The translations under genes were made by a program, and so were the position numbers. From Burkholderia sp. FERM BP-3421 (lineage in GTDB: Bacteria; Pseudomonadota; Gammaproteobacteria; Burkholderiales; Burkholderiaceae), in NCBI RefSeq assembly GCF_028657905.1, contig NZ_CP117781.1, positions 2,046,001-2,110,000 on the forward strand: a DNA stretch of 64,000 bases. The letters run 5' to 3'. Below are positions 40,655-48,500 of this stretch, in pieces (position 1 is the stretch's first letter; each line of letters starts with the position of its first letter). The notes below the pieces were generated by a model, which saw only the letters and a list, made by a program, of their open reading frames with translations, was not told where the DNA came from and did no database searches.

Positions 40655-41325
40655 GAGCGGGAGTCCTCCACCATGACGCCGTCGCGCAGCCGCAACACGC
40701 GCTCCGCATGCGCGGCAATCTCCAGTTCGTGCGTGACCATGATGATGGTCTTGCCCTGCTCATGCATGTCGCGGAACAGCGCCATGACATCCTGGCCCGA
40801 CGTCGAATCCAGGCTGCCCGTCGGCTCGTCGGCGATGATGATGTCGGGTTCGTTGACGATCGCGCGCGCGATCGCCACGCGCTGCTGCTGGCCGCCGGAC
40901 AGTTCGGCGGGAGAATGATCGCAACGCGCCTGCAGCCCCACGCTCGCGAGCGCCTCCCGCGCGCGGCGCGCGCGCTCGGCCGGCGCGATCCCCGCATACA
41001 TCATCGGCAGTTCGACATTGCGCTGTGCGCTCAGTCGCGGGATCAGGTTGAAGAGCTGGAACACGAACCCGAATCGGCGATTGCGGATCCGGGCCAGTTG
41101 CCCGAGGCTCACGTTGTCGATGCGTTGTCCGGCCAATTCGTATTGGCCTTGGTCGAGCACGTCCAGACAGCCGAGCACGTTCAGCAACGTCGACTTGCCG
41201 GACCCGGACGGCCCCATGATCGCGACATAATCATGTTCGGGGATGTGGACCGATATGCCCTTCAGAACGTCGAGCGACGTTTGTCCGCGATGATAGGTCT
41301 TACGCCCGTCGGTAATTCGGATCAT
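40651..41325 (-). CDS. MacB/LolD-like ABC ATPase subunit
   Basis: A 224-residue ABC ATPase that powers the MacB-like permease. Walker A is G-P-S-G-S-G-K-S, the signature is L-S-G-G-Q-Q-Q-R-V-A-I-A-R-A, Walker B is I-I-I-A-D-E-P-T-G-S-L-D, and the switch His is in V-T-H-E. ATG 41325 overlaps the stop of the MacA-like gene (ATGA), and the reading frame upstream of it is a shadow of that gene. Length and motifs are normal for a LolD/MacB-type ATPase. Confidence 0.95.
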   Translation of the reverse strand: MIRITDGRKTYHRGQTSLDVLKGISVHIPEHDYVAIMGPSGSGKSTLLNVLGCLDVLDQGQYELAGQRIDNVSLGQLARIRNRRFGFVFQLFNLIPRLSAQRNVELPMMYAGIAPAERARRAREALASVGLQARCDHSPAELSGGQQQRVAIARAIVNEPDIIIADEPTGSLDSTSGQDVMALFRDMHEQGKTIIMVTHELEIAAHAERVLRLRDGVMVEDSRS

Positions 41326-42422
41326 GGCTTCCCCCCGATGGGCGTCGAAGCAACCGGCGCGCCCTCGCGCAGAGGCGTTCCGCTCGCGACGACCACGAAC
41401 TGCCCCGGCTGCAGCCCACCGAGTACCTCTGCATAGCGATCGCCGATGATCCCGGTGCTGATCGGCCGCAACGCCAGCTTGCCGCCGGCAACGACCCAGA
41501 CCACGCTCCTGCCGTTCCGCGTGACGAGCGCCTCGGCCGGCACGCGGACCACGGCGTCGCGCGAGCGCACGACGATCCTGATGTCGACCTGCTGCTGGGG
41601 GCGCAGTGCTAATCGCTGATCGGACAAGCTGATCCACACGCCCAAATAGTCGGTGCCGTTCCTGTCGCGGATCGCTGGATCGATGCGCAGCACGCGCTCA
41701 TGCGCAATGACGTCCGGTTCGGCGTCGACCGAGACCCATGCCGACAGGTCGGCTCGCATGAGCGGCGCATCGGCCGGCTCGACCCGAGCCAGGATCTGCA
41801 GCCCCTTCGTCGGCGTGAGCACCAGCAAGGTCTTGCCTGCCTGGACGTATTCACCGGGATGGATCGACCGATCCGTGACGGTTGCTGCCAGCGGCGCCTT
41901 CAGGACGTATCGTTGCGCACGCATGCGCGAGAGACTCAAGTCGGCGCGGGTTCTGGCGCGACGCGCCTCCTCGATGCTCAGATCGGCCTCGGCGTCCCGC
42001 ACTTTCTGAAGCGCTTCGCCGCCTGCCTGCCAGTCCTTCCGCACATCGCTCAGGCGCGACTGCTTGCTCGCCACCTCCGCGTCGGCCCGACGCAGCTCGG
42101 CCTCCTGGGCGCGCAGGTCGGCGATCGCTTCGGCAGCGTCGATCCGCAGCAACGGCGTGCCGGCCTGGACCTGGTTGCCCACATCCACGGACACCGCTTC
42201 CGCGCGTCCGGACACCTCCGCGGCAACGTCGACCTCATCGCGGCTGGACACGACGCCGGTGACGCGCACCTGTTCTTCCACCGGCCCCCGGTCGACCGAC
42301 AGCCGACGCACCGCGAGCCCCTTTTCATCGTGCGGGCCCGCGGTCAGCCATAGCGCGACCGCGACGCCCATCGCTGCGACCGACACCAGGACAATCCGCC
42401 AGAGCGCTTTTTTCATCATCAT
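41322..42422 (-). CDS. MacA-like periplasmic adaptor (membrane fusion protein)
   Basis: A 366-residue adaptor that links the inner-membrane ABC permease to the TolC-like duct. A single N-terminal membrane anchor (about residues 5-24, W-R-I-V-L-V-S-V-A-A-M-G) is followed by a biotinyl-lipoyl-like half, a coiled-coil hairpin (about 90-165, rich in Ala/Arg/Glu/Asp), the second lipoyl half (about 170-200, A-P-L-A-A-T-V-T-D-R-S-I-H-P-G-E) and a beta-barrel domain. The start is the first of three consecutive ATG codons and overlaps the type II thioesterase stop (ATGA). Confidence 0.93.
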   Translation of the reverse strand: MMMKKALWRIVLVSVAAMGVAVALWLTAGPHDEKGLAVRRLSVDRGPVEEQVRVTGVVSSRDEVDVAAEVSGRAEAVSVDVGNQVQAGTPLLRIDAAEAIADLRAQEAELRRADAEVASKQSRLSDVRKDWQAGGEALQKVRDAEADLSIEEARRARTRADLSLSRMRAQRYVLKAPLAATVTDRSIHPGEYVQAGKTLLVLTPTKGLQILARVEPADAPLMRADLSAWVSVDAEPDVIAHERVLRIDPAIRDRNGTDYLGVWISLSDQRLALRPQQQVDIRIVVRSRDAVVRVPAEALVTRNGRSVVWVVAGGKLALRPISTGIIGDRYAEVLGGLQPGQFVVVASGTPLREGAPVASTPIGGKP

Positions 42423-43165
42423 GCGATCGGCTGTTGCTCGGGCGCGTCCGACCAGGCGAGAACCCGGGACAGCGTATCGCGCACGCGGCTCAACAGTTCG
42501 GCGTGAGCACTGTGAATGAAAAAATGCGAACCTGGCAGTACGAAGGATTCGAACGCGCCGGTCGTTTCGAATCGCCAATCCGTCATGCGGTCGCCGCTGT
42601 GACGCCTGTCGTCGATAGCGCTGAGCGCGGTGATATCGGCCGCCAGCGGCGCCGCGCGGCGATAGCGATAGTTTTCACACATCTCGAAGTCCGCCCGTAT
42701 CGTCGGCGTGAGGAAGGTCATCAGCTCGGCGCTGTCGAGCACTTCGTCGGGCGTGCCGCCAAGCTCGCGCAGTGCCTCGATAAGCGCGTCGTCTTCGAGC
42801 GTGTGAACAGGCCGGGTCGCCGTTTTCAGACGCGGCGCGTGATGCGCCGAAACGAACAAGTGGGCAAGCATGCCGGGCCGACGCGCTTCGATCACTTTCG
42901 CCAGCTCGAAAGCGAGCAAGGCGCCCATGCTGTGACCGAACAGGCATACCCGGGATGGCGCGAGGCGTTCGAGTTCCAGGTAGAGGTATTCCGTCGCACG
43001 CGCCATGTCCCGAAAGGCCGGTGCGCCGCATCGCTTGCCCCGCCCCGGCAATTCCGGCGCGCATACCATGACGCGCGGATCGAACGCAGCTGGCCAGTCT
43101 CGGTAGATTCGGCTGTCCCCACCCGCATACGGCAGGCAGAAGAGGGTCGTCTGTGTTTTCGTCAT
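42419..43165 (-). CDS. Type II (editing) thioesterase
   Basis: A 248-residue alpha/beta hydrolase of the type II thioesterase family, which removes wrong or stalled acyl groups from carrier domains. It opens with the family pattern F-C-L-P-Y-A-G-G (oxyanion region) and has the nucleophile elbow G-H-S-M-G (about residues 75-79). The catalytic His is in G-S-H-F-F. It is a stand-alone protein, distinct from the thioesterase domain at the end of megasynthase D, and sits upstream of the MacA-like gene with overlapping stop and start. Confidence 0.94.
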   Translation of the reverse strand: MTKTQTTLFCLPYAGGDSRIYRDWPAAFDPRVMVCAPELPGRGKRCGAPAFRDMARATEYLYLELERLAPSRVCLFGHSMGALLAFELAKVIEARRPGMLAHLFVSAHHAPRLKTATRPVHTLEDDALIEALRELGGTPDEVLDSAELMTFLTPTIRADFEMCENYRYRRAAPLAADITALSAIDDRRHSGDRMTDWRFETTGAFESFVLPGSHFFIHSAHAELLSRVRDTLSRVLAWSDAPEQQPIA

Positions 43166-43191
43166 TCGTCAGCGATAAGCCAGAAAACATA

Positions 43192-43326
43192 TCAAGCGTT
43201 CTTCGGATCGAAACGCGGGTCCTTCGGGCATCCCTTCACTGCCTTATCGATGCCGGCCGGGCAACCGATGGGCTCGCTCGCCGGCAACTCGCAGGCGCGA
43301 GTCGTCCCCCGACGGGCGTACGCCAT
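43192..43326 (-). CDS. Possible 44-residue ORF between ABC ATPase and thioesterase genes
   Basis: The 250-base gap between the ABC-2 ATPase stop and the thioesterase start contains a same-strand frame of 44 codons (begins M-A-Y-A-R-R-G-T, ends G-C-P-K-D-P-R-F-D-P-K-N-A) that stops 26 bases before the thioesterase ATG. Third positions are about 80 percent G/C, in line with real genes here. It has three Cys but no signal peptide, no known domain and only a weak ribosome binding site. It may be a small protein or chance. Confidence 0.3.
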   Translation of the reverse strand: MAYARRGTTRACELPASEPIGCPAGIDKAVKGCPKDPRFDPKNA

Positions 43327-43415
43327 CGTTCAGAATCTCGATATCAAATTTGCGAGGGCCGTCGTTCAGCGTCGCGCCGTCCGCCCGCTCTGGTAAGACG
43401 CGTTGCCCGCGAGGT

Positions 43416-44138
43416 TCAACGCATCGACTGATCCACTGCTTCCGCTGCCGCGCCTTGAGCCGCGCCGTCTCGCTGCGCAGCCTGCAGCGAAACCACACGA
43501 ACCCCAGGCGCGTCCACGATGTCCGTGTCGTGGGTGGCGACGAGCACGCACCCCGCCGCCGAACGATGAGTCAACTCGGCGCGCAGGAAATCGAGCGACC
43601 GGGAATCGAGGCCATTCGTCGGCTCGTCGAGGAACAGGACCGGCGCGTCGCCGATGAACGCGGCCGCGATGCAGAACTTGCGCCGGGTGCCCTCCGACAT
43701 GTCACCGAACGCCACGCGCAGGTGCGGATTCAACAAAAAACCGTCGACCACATCGCCGCCTGCCGTGCGTGGAAGGTTCTTCGCCGCGCGCACGAGATCC
43801 AGCATGTCGCTCCCGGTCATGAACGGATAGATATGGCGGACGTCCGGCATATAGCCCACGCATGCGCGCCCTTGCAAATCGTCGTCGTTCAGGAGATGGC
43901 CGCAGATGAATGCATTTCCCCGATCGGGATCGAGCGCACCGGCGAGAATCGCCAGTAAAGTCGATTTACCGACGCCGTTGGGCCCCACCAATGCATGCAG
44001 GCCGATTCCCAACTCGAGCGAATAGTCGTTCAACACGCTGCGCGAACCGAATGACTTGCAAACACCAACAGCCCGAACCAGAACCGCGGCACGCTCGTTC
44101 GCGCGAACATCATTTACGAATTCGTTTTGATATATCAC
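43416..44138 (-). CDS. ABC-2-type exporter ATPase
   Basis: A 240-residue ABC ATPase, partner of the two small membrane proteins encoded just upstream. Walker A is G-P-N-G-V-G-K-S, Walker B is V-L-F-L-D-E-P-T-N-G-L-D, and the switch His is in A-T-H-D. The signature reads M-S-E-G-T-R-R-K, a departure from L-S-G-G-Q but common in ABC-2 drug and polysaccharide exporters. GTG 44138 overlaps the permease stop (GTGA); no good ATG lies before Walker A. It is a third, separate transport system within the region, perhaps for self-resistance or export. Confidence 0.88.
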   Translation of the reverse strand: MIYQNEFVNDVRANERAAVLVRAVGVCKSFGSRSVLNDYSLELGIGLHALVGPNGVGKSTLLAILAGALDPDRGNAFICGHLLNDDDLQGRACVGYMPDVRHIYPFMTGSDMLDLVRAAKNLPRTAGGDVVDGFLLNPHLRVAFGDMSEGTRRKFCIAAAFIGDAPVLFLDEPTNGLDSRSLDFLRAELTHRSAAGCVLVATHDTDIVDAPGVRVVSLQAAQRDGAAQGAAAEAVDQSMR

Positions 44139-44668
44139 GTGGAGATTCTTCCGATCAGCGATAACACCATCATCGACCAACCCATCAGAACGATAACAGC
44201 CCATCCAAACGACATTTCGGGAGCAGCGGTAAACATAATTCCGAATGCGATTAAAATCAACCAGTATGAGACGATTATCGAAATTAATTCGGCGAGGGAA
44301 AAAAGATGCAATGAGAAAGCACCCGCAAACAACGGTATGACGACAGCGATGCCGATCAGATTGAATGCCGTGACATCGGCAACGCTCCACCACCAGGCGC
44401 GGCGCGGCAGGCTGCGCAGCCACGCTGATTGGGCGTTGCGCCGGCGTGCGAATTGCGCGGGCAGGCCCGACAGCGCCAACGCGCCCAGGCCGAGAGCGAC
44501 GACCAGCAGTTTCACGGCGTCCGCTGGATTGTTCAGGTGCCTCAACAACCAGGGCAACGCCGCGGCTGCCGTCGCGATGGCGGCCAGTCGGGCGATGAGG
44601 AAGACGCCCTGCTCGCGCACGGCGCAGCGCACCGTCACCTCGATCGTCCGCCCGAGAAAGCGCATCAT
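44135..44668 (-). CDS. Small membrane protein, ABC-2 exporter permease component 2
   Basis: A 177-residue integral membrane protein with about four hydrophobic helices (for example F-L-I-A-R-L-A-A-I-A-T-A-A-A-A-L, V-K-L-L-V-V-A-L-G-L-G-A-L-A-L, I-G-I-A-V-V-I-P-L-F-A-G and I-V-S-Y-W-L-I-L-I-A-F-G-I). No characterised family is recognised. It starts at an ATG overlapping the preceding gene's stop and ends overlapping the ATPase start, so the three genes are translationally coupled and probably form one ABC-2-like transporter. It is shorter than a usual ABC-2 permease, so the permease may be split over this and the previous gene. Confidence 0.75.
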   Translation of the reverse strand: MMRFLGRTIEVTVRCAVREQGVFLIARLAAIATAAAALPWLLRHLNNPADAVKLLVVALGLGALALSGLPAQFARRRNAQSAWLRSLPRRAWWWSVADVTAFNLIGIAVVIPLFAGAFSLHLFSLAELISIIVSYWLILIAFGIMFTAAPEMSFGWAVIVLMGWSMMVLSLIGRIST

Positions 44669-45342
44669 GTCGTTCTCCCGCGGGCGGGCCGAGACGACCG
44701 GTGCGGCCAGGGCCGCCGACCGGACAGCACGGCGATACAAAAAACGACGCCTGCGCACGTCAATGCAATGGCCGGTGCACGGGACTGAACCCAGAGCGCG
44801 ATCGAGAGCCAGGCGCACGCCGCGACGGCCATCGCGATGCCCTCCCAGGCGCGGCGCAGCGTGGCGATTTGAACGAGCAGGCACGCGCCGAACGCAAACG
44901 CGATGCGCAATCCGTACAGCGCCATGCAGCCGTGATCCGTCGCGCTGCAACTGGACGATTGAGCCATCCCCGAACCGAGCGACGCGCACAGCGGGAAGTT
45001 CGCGATCAGCAACACCAGGGTGTCCAGCCGCCTCAGTTCCGCGCGCGGGATCGGCAAGCACCGCAGATAGCCGTAGAAGCCGCCCCCGCCCAGGGATCGT
45101 CTGAACGCATGCGCCCATGAAGCGGCCCCGGCCGCCAGGAGCGCCATGCCTGCCAGGGCCTGCGCGACCGAATGCGCGGTCGCGCGACCGATCGCCGCGA
45201 ACGGCCAGCCGACGAATTCCACGCCGAACGGAAGCAGCGACAACAGGATGATCACGACATCCCGGTGGCGACGGAGGTCGGATGCCAGGTCATGCCGCAA
45301 CAAGCGCAGCCGCAATCGCCACAACATTGGCCAGGTTCGCAT
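44665..45342 (-). CDS. Membrane protein, ABC-2 exporter permease component 1
   Basis: A 225-residue membrane protein with about six predicted helices (V-V-I-I-L-L-S-L-L-P-F-G-V near 30; A-L-A-G-M-A-L-L-A-A-G near 64; L-D-T-L-V-L-L-I-A-N near 106; the others near 150, 172 and 190). No family assignment beyond an ABC-2-like permease by context. ATG 45342 has AAGGGA upstream. Its stop overlaps the next gene's ATG (ATGA). With the second membrane protein and the ATPase it forms a three-gene transporter set. Confidence 0.75.
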   Translation of the reverse strand: MRTWPMLWRLRLRLLRHDLASDLRRHRDVVIILLSLLPFGVEFVGWPFAAIGRATAHSVAQALAGMALLAAGAASWAHAFRRSLGGGGFYGYLRCLPIPRAELRRLDTLVLLIANFPLCASLGSGMAQSSSCSATDHGCMALYGLRIAFAFGACLLVQIATLRRAWEGIAMAVAACAWLSIALWVQSRAPAIALTCAGVVFCIAVLSGRRPWPHRSSRPARGRTT

Positions 45343-45380
45343 GTTTCCCTTGTTTCAAGCTCGTTCGCGTTGCCCGCTCG

Positions 45381-45542
45381 TCACGCCTTGCTTGGCGCGA
45401 TCAGTACGGCGATCAAGGCCAGCGGCCCCAGAATGAAGCCGGCAATCGTCCAGAATGTCGGATTCAAGCGTTTTCGAATCGCCACATATCGAGACAAAAC
45501 AAGACACACCACCATGAGAGCCAGAAAAATAAATAATGTCAT
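45381..45542 (-). CDS. 53-residue two-helix membrane protein
   Basis: A short frame in the spacer between the megasynthase D stop and the ABC-2 permease gene. It encodes 53 residues: a first hydrophobic helix (about 2-17, L-F-I-F-L-A-L-M-V-V-C-L-V-L), a basic turn (R-K-R-L-N-P), and a second helix (about 30-50, W-T-I-A-G-F-I-L-G-P-L-A-L-I-A-V-L-I). The two-helix hairpin is a typical small membrane protein shape and is hard to explain as random sequence. It ends 38 bases before the permease start, so it may be an accessory subunit of that transporter. Function unknown; the ribosome binding site is weak. Confidence 0.6.
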   Translation of the reverse strand: MTLFIFLALMVVCLVLSRYVAIRKRLNPTFWTIAGFILGPLALIAVLIAPSKA

Positions 45543-45549
45543 ATCGCCA

Positions 45550-48500
45550 TCAGTTCAGTAAGTTGAAGTCCATGGCAATCGTCTTTAAAGACGATTGATC
45601 ATCGATTGGACCAATCAGGCATTTTCTCACCAATGAATCGATCCGCGTTATTCCGGGATTCCTCATTACGCTCCGATGAGTTCCCGGCACAATGTCGTGC
45701 TTCACATTAGCCAGGATCTTTTTCCAGACGGAGCGATGATCCGCATTGTCGGCATTCTCCGACCAAATCACTCTGCCCGGTCCGTCATAGTCCAACGGAC
45801 GATAGTGCCACAGCGCGTTCAGATTGCGGCGGAACCGACTGAAGCGCTCGCGCAGCGTGGCCAGCTCAATTGTCCTGGGTAGTACGCCTTGATCGAGCGC
45901 CAGACGATACAGTTCTTCCAGCGTGGACGGCACGGTCGGCAAGTCCCGCCCGGCGGCCAGGTCGAATGCGGACCGCCACTCCTGCATGAACAGCGCGAGG
46001 ATGACCTGCTCTCTATTGTCGGAAATCGGGACATCGAGATCCGCCGGCTCGATCAGCACGAGTTCCGCCGCCGCCCCGGCCGCACGCAACGCCCGCGCGG
46101 TCTCGAGCGCAACGCAAGCGCCGAAGGACCAGCCGAGGATCACCGTCGGGCCATCGCCGCGCCCTTCATTCAGGATGGTCCTGGCGAACGCGTGCCCACG
46201 CGCCTCCAGTTCCGCCTGTTCCGGTTCGAGCGCGCCGCTTTCATCTCGCAAACCATGAACCCGACAGTCCAGGCGGCTCGCCAGGGGACGATAGATGCCG
46301 ACCTCGCCGGACAGCGTGTGCGCACAATAAACTCGACCACCGCCGTCATGCCCGCCGTGATTGAGCGGCACGAGCGATCCCGCGGGCAGGCCCCCGCCGT
46401 GCTCCACGCGCCCGGCCAGCATGGCGGGCGAAGGGAACATGAACACGTCGCGCACCTGGATCTGCAGCTTCAGCCGTTCGCGGATCACCGTCGTCAAGCG
46501 CACCGCGGACAACGAGTTCCCGCCAAGATCGAAGAAGCTGTCCTCCACCCCCACCGGCCCGCACGCCAGCACCGCTTCCATGCACCGGCACAGCTCCGCC
46601 TCGGTCACGCTCGCCGGCCCGCCCTTCGCCTCCACACCCCCGTCCTCGACCGGCTTGAGCCTGCGACGATCCAGCTTGCCGTTCGCCGTGCGCGGCAACG
46701 CCTCCAGCCGATGCAGGCCCCGCGGCTGCAGATAGCCCGGCAGGCGCGCTCGCAACTGCCGCCTCAACTCCGCCGCCTCCACCTCGCCCACCACATACGC
46801 GTCGAGCGCATTCCCTCCGCCGTCCCGACCACCGCCACCGCCGCCGCGCTCACCCCTCAACCCCAGCAGCGTCGCCTCCAGTCCCCGGCTCCACCCGCAC
46901 GCCACGGATCTTCACCTGCTCGTCCTGCCTTCCCAGATACTCCAGGCATCCGTCCGGCCGCACCCGGACACGGTCTCCCGTCCGGTACAAACGCGCTCCG
47001 CGCCACGGATGCGGCACGAAACGTTCCGCACTCGCACCCGGACGACCCAGGTAGCCCCGTGCCAGCCTCGTTCCTCCAACGTACGCTTCCCCGATCCGCC
47101 CGCTATGCTCGGCATCATCCCTTCGTCCAGCACGTACAGTTCCGCACCTTGCAGCGCCTCGCCGATCGGCACCCGCGCCCACGGCTGCGCCGTCTCCGCC
47201 ACTTCGCCCCGCGCGCACACCGTCACCTCGGTCGGTCCGTATGCATTGATCAGCCGACGCCCCTCGCCCCAGTCCCGCACGATCTCCCAGCTGCAACGCT
47301 CTCCCGCGCTGACCAGCGTGCCCAGCGCCGGCAGCCCCCCGCCCGGCAACAACTGCAGCAGCGCCGGCGGCAGCGTCGCGTGGCTGACCGCTTCCTTCTC
47401 CAGCCATGCCACCAGACGGTCCGCTTCCTGCACGTCCTCCGCCATCACCAGGCACGCGCCGCTCAGCACGCTCGTAAATATCTCCGACACCGACGCATCG
47501 AAACCGATCGACGCAAACTGGCATACCCGGCTCTCGGCGCCGATACCGAAGGCCGCGATCTGAGCCTGCGCCAGCTCCAGCAGCCCGCCCCGCGTAATCG
47601 ACACGCCCTTGGGTCGGCCCGTCGAACCCGACGTAAATCACATAGGCCAGACCCGCCGCCGGCATCGCCTCATCGCTGTATTCCGCATCGCGCTGCTCCG
47701 CGCCTTCGGCTTCGCACGCCGACAGCAGCACGCTCGCTTGCGGCCCGATCCGCTCGACCAGCGCCTCCGTCGGCCCGTGCGTCAGCACCAGCGACAGGCC
47801 GCTATCCTCGCGCAGCATCCTCAAGCGCGCTTCCGGCAGTTGCGGGTCCAGCGGCACGTAGGCCGCATGCGCCTCGAGAATGCCCAGCATCCCCACGATC
47901 AGATCCGGCGTGCGCTCCATGCACAGGCCGATCCGCGTTTCCGGCCCCGCGCCGCGTTGCCGCAGCGCCTGCCCCACCGCGCGGGCACGCCGCCAGAGCG
48001 TCGTGTAGTCGAGGTGTTCGCCGGCTCCGCTCACCGCCGAACGCGCACCATGCCGCCGCCCCGATTCGCGCAGCGCGCGCAGCAGATCCCCTGACGGCGC
48101 CAGCCCCGGAACTCGCCGGGGTTCCGGTGCAGCCTCGCATCGACTGATCCGACGCGACGGCGTCCGGACCAGTTCCGCCAACAGCCGCGCATACCCATCG
48201 GCCAATGCCGATGCGCTGCCCGGCGCAAACAGGTCCGTGTTGTATTCGAGCGCCGCGTACAGGCCCTGCTCGTGCTCGGTCAACTGGAGGCTCAGGTCGA
48301 ACTTCGCGGTTCCCGGTTCCATCGGTTCCGCCTCGATGCGCAGTCCGGGCAGGTCGTGCCGGTGCTGCGGCGTGTTCTGCAGCACCAGCATCACCTGGAA
48401 CAAGGGCGCGCGGCCGAGATCGCGCTCGGGCTTCAGCTCCTGCACCAGCCGCTCGAACGGCAGGTCCTGATGCTGCTGCGCCTCCAGCGTCAGCTCCCGG

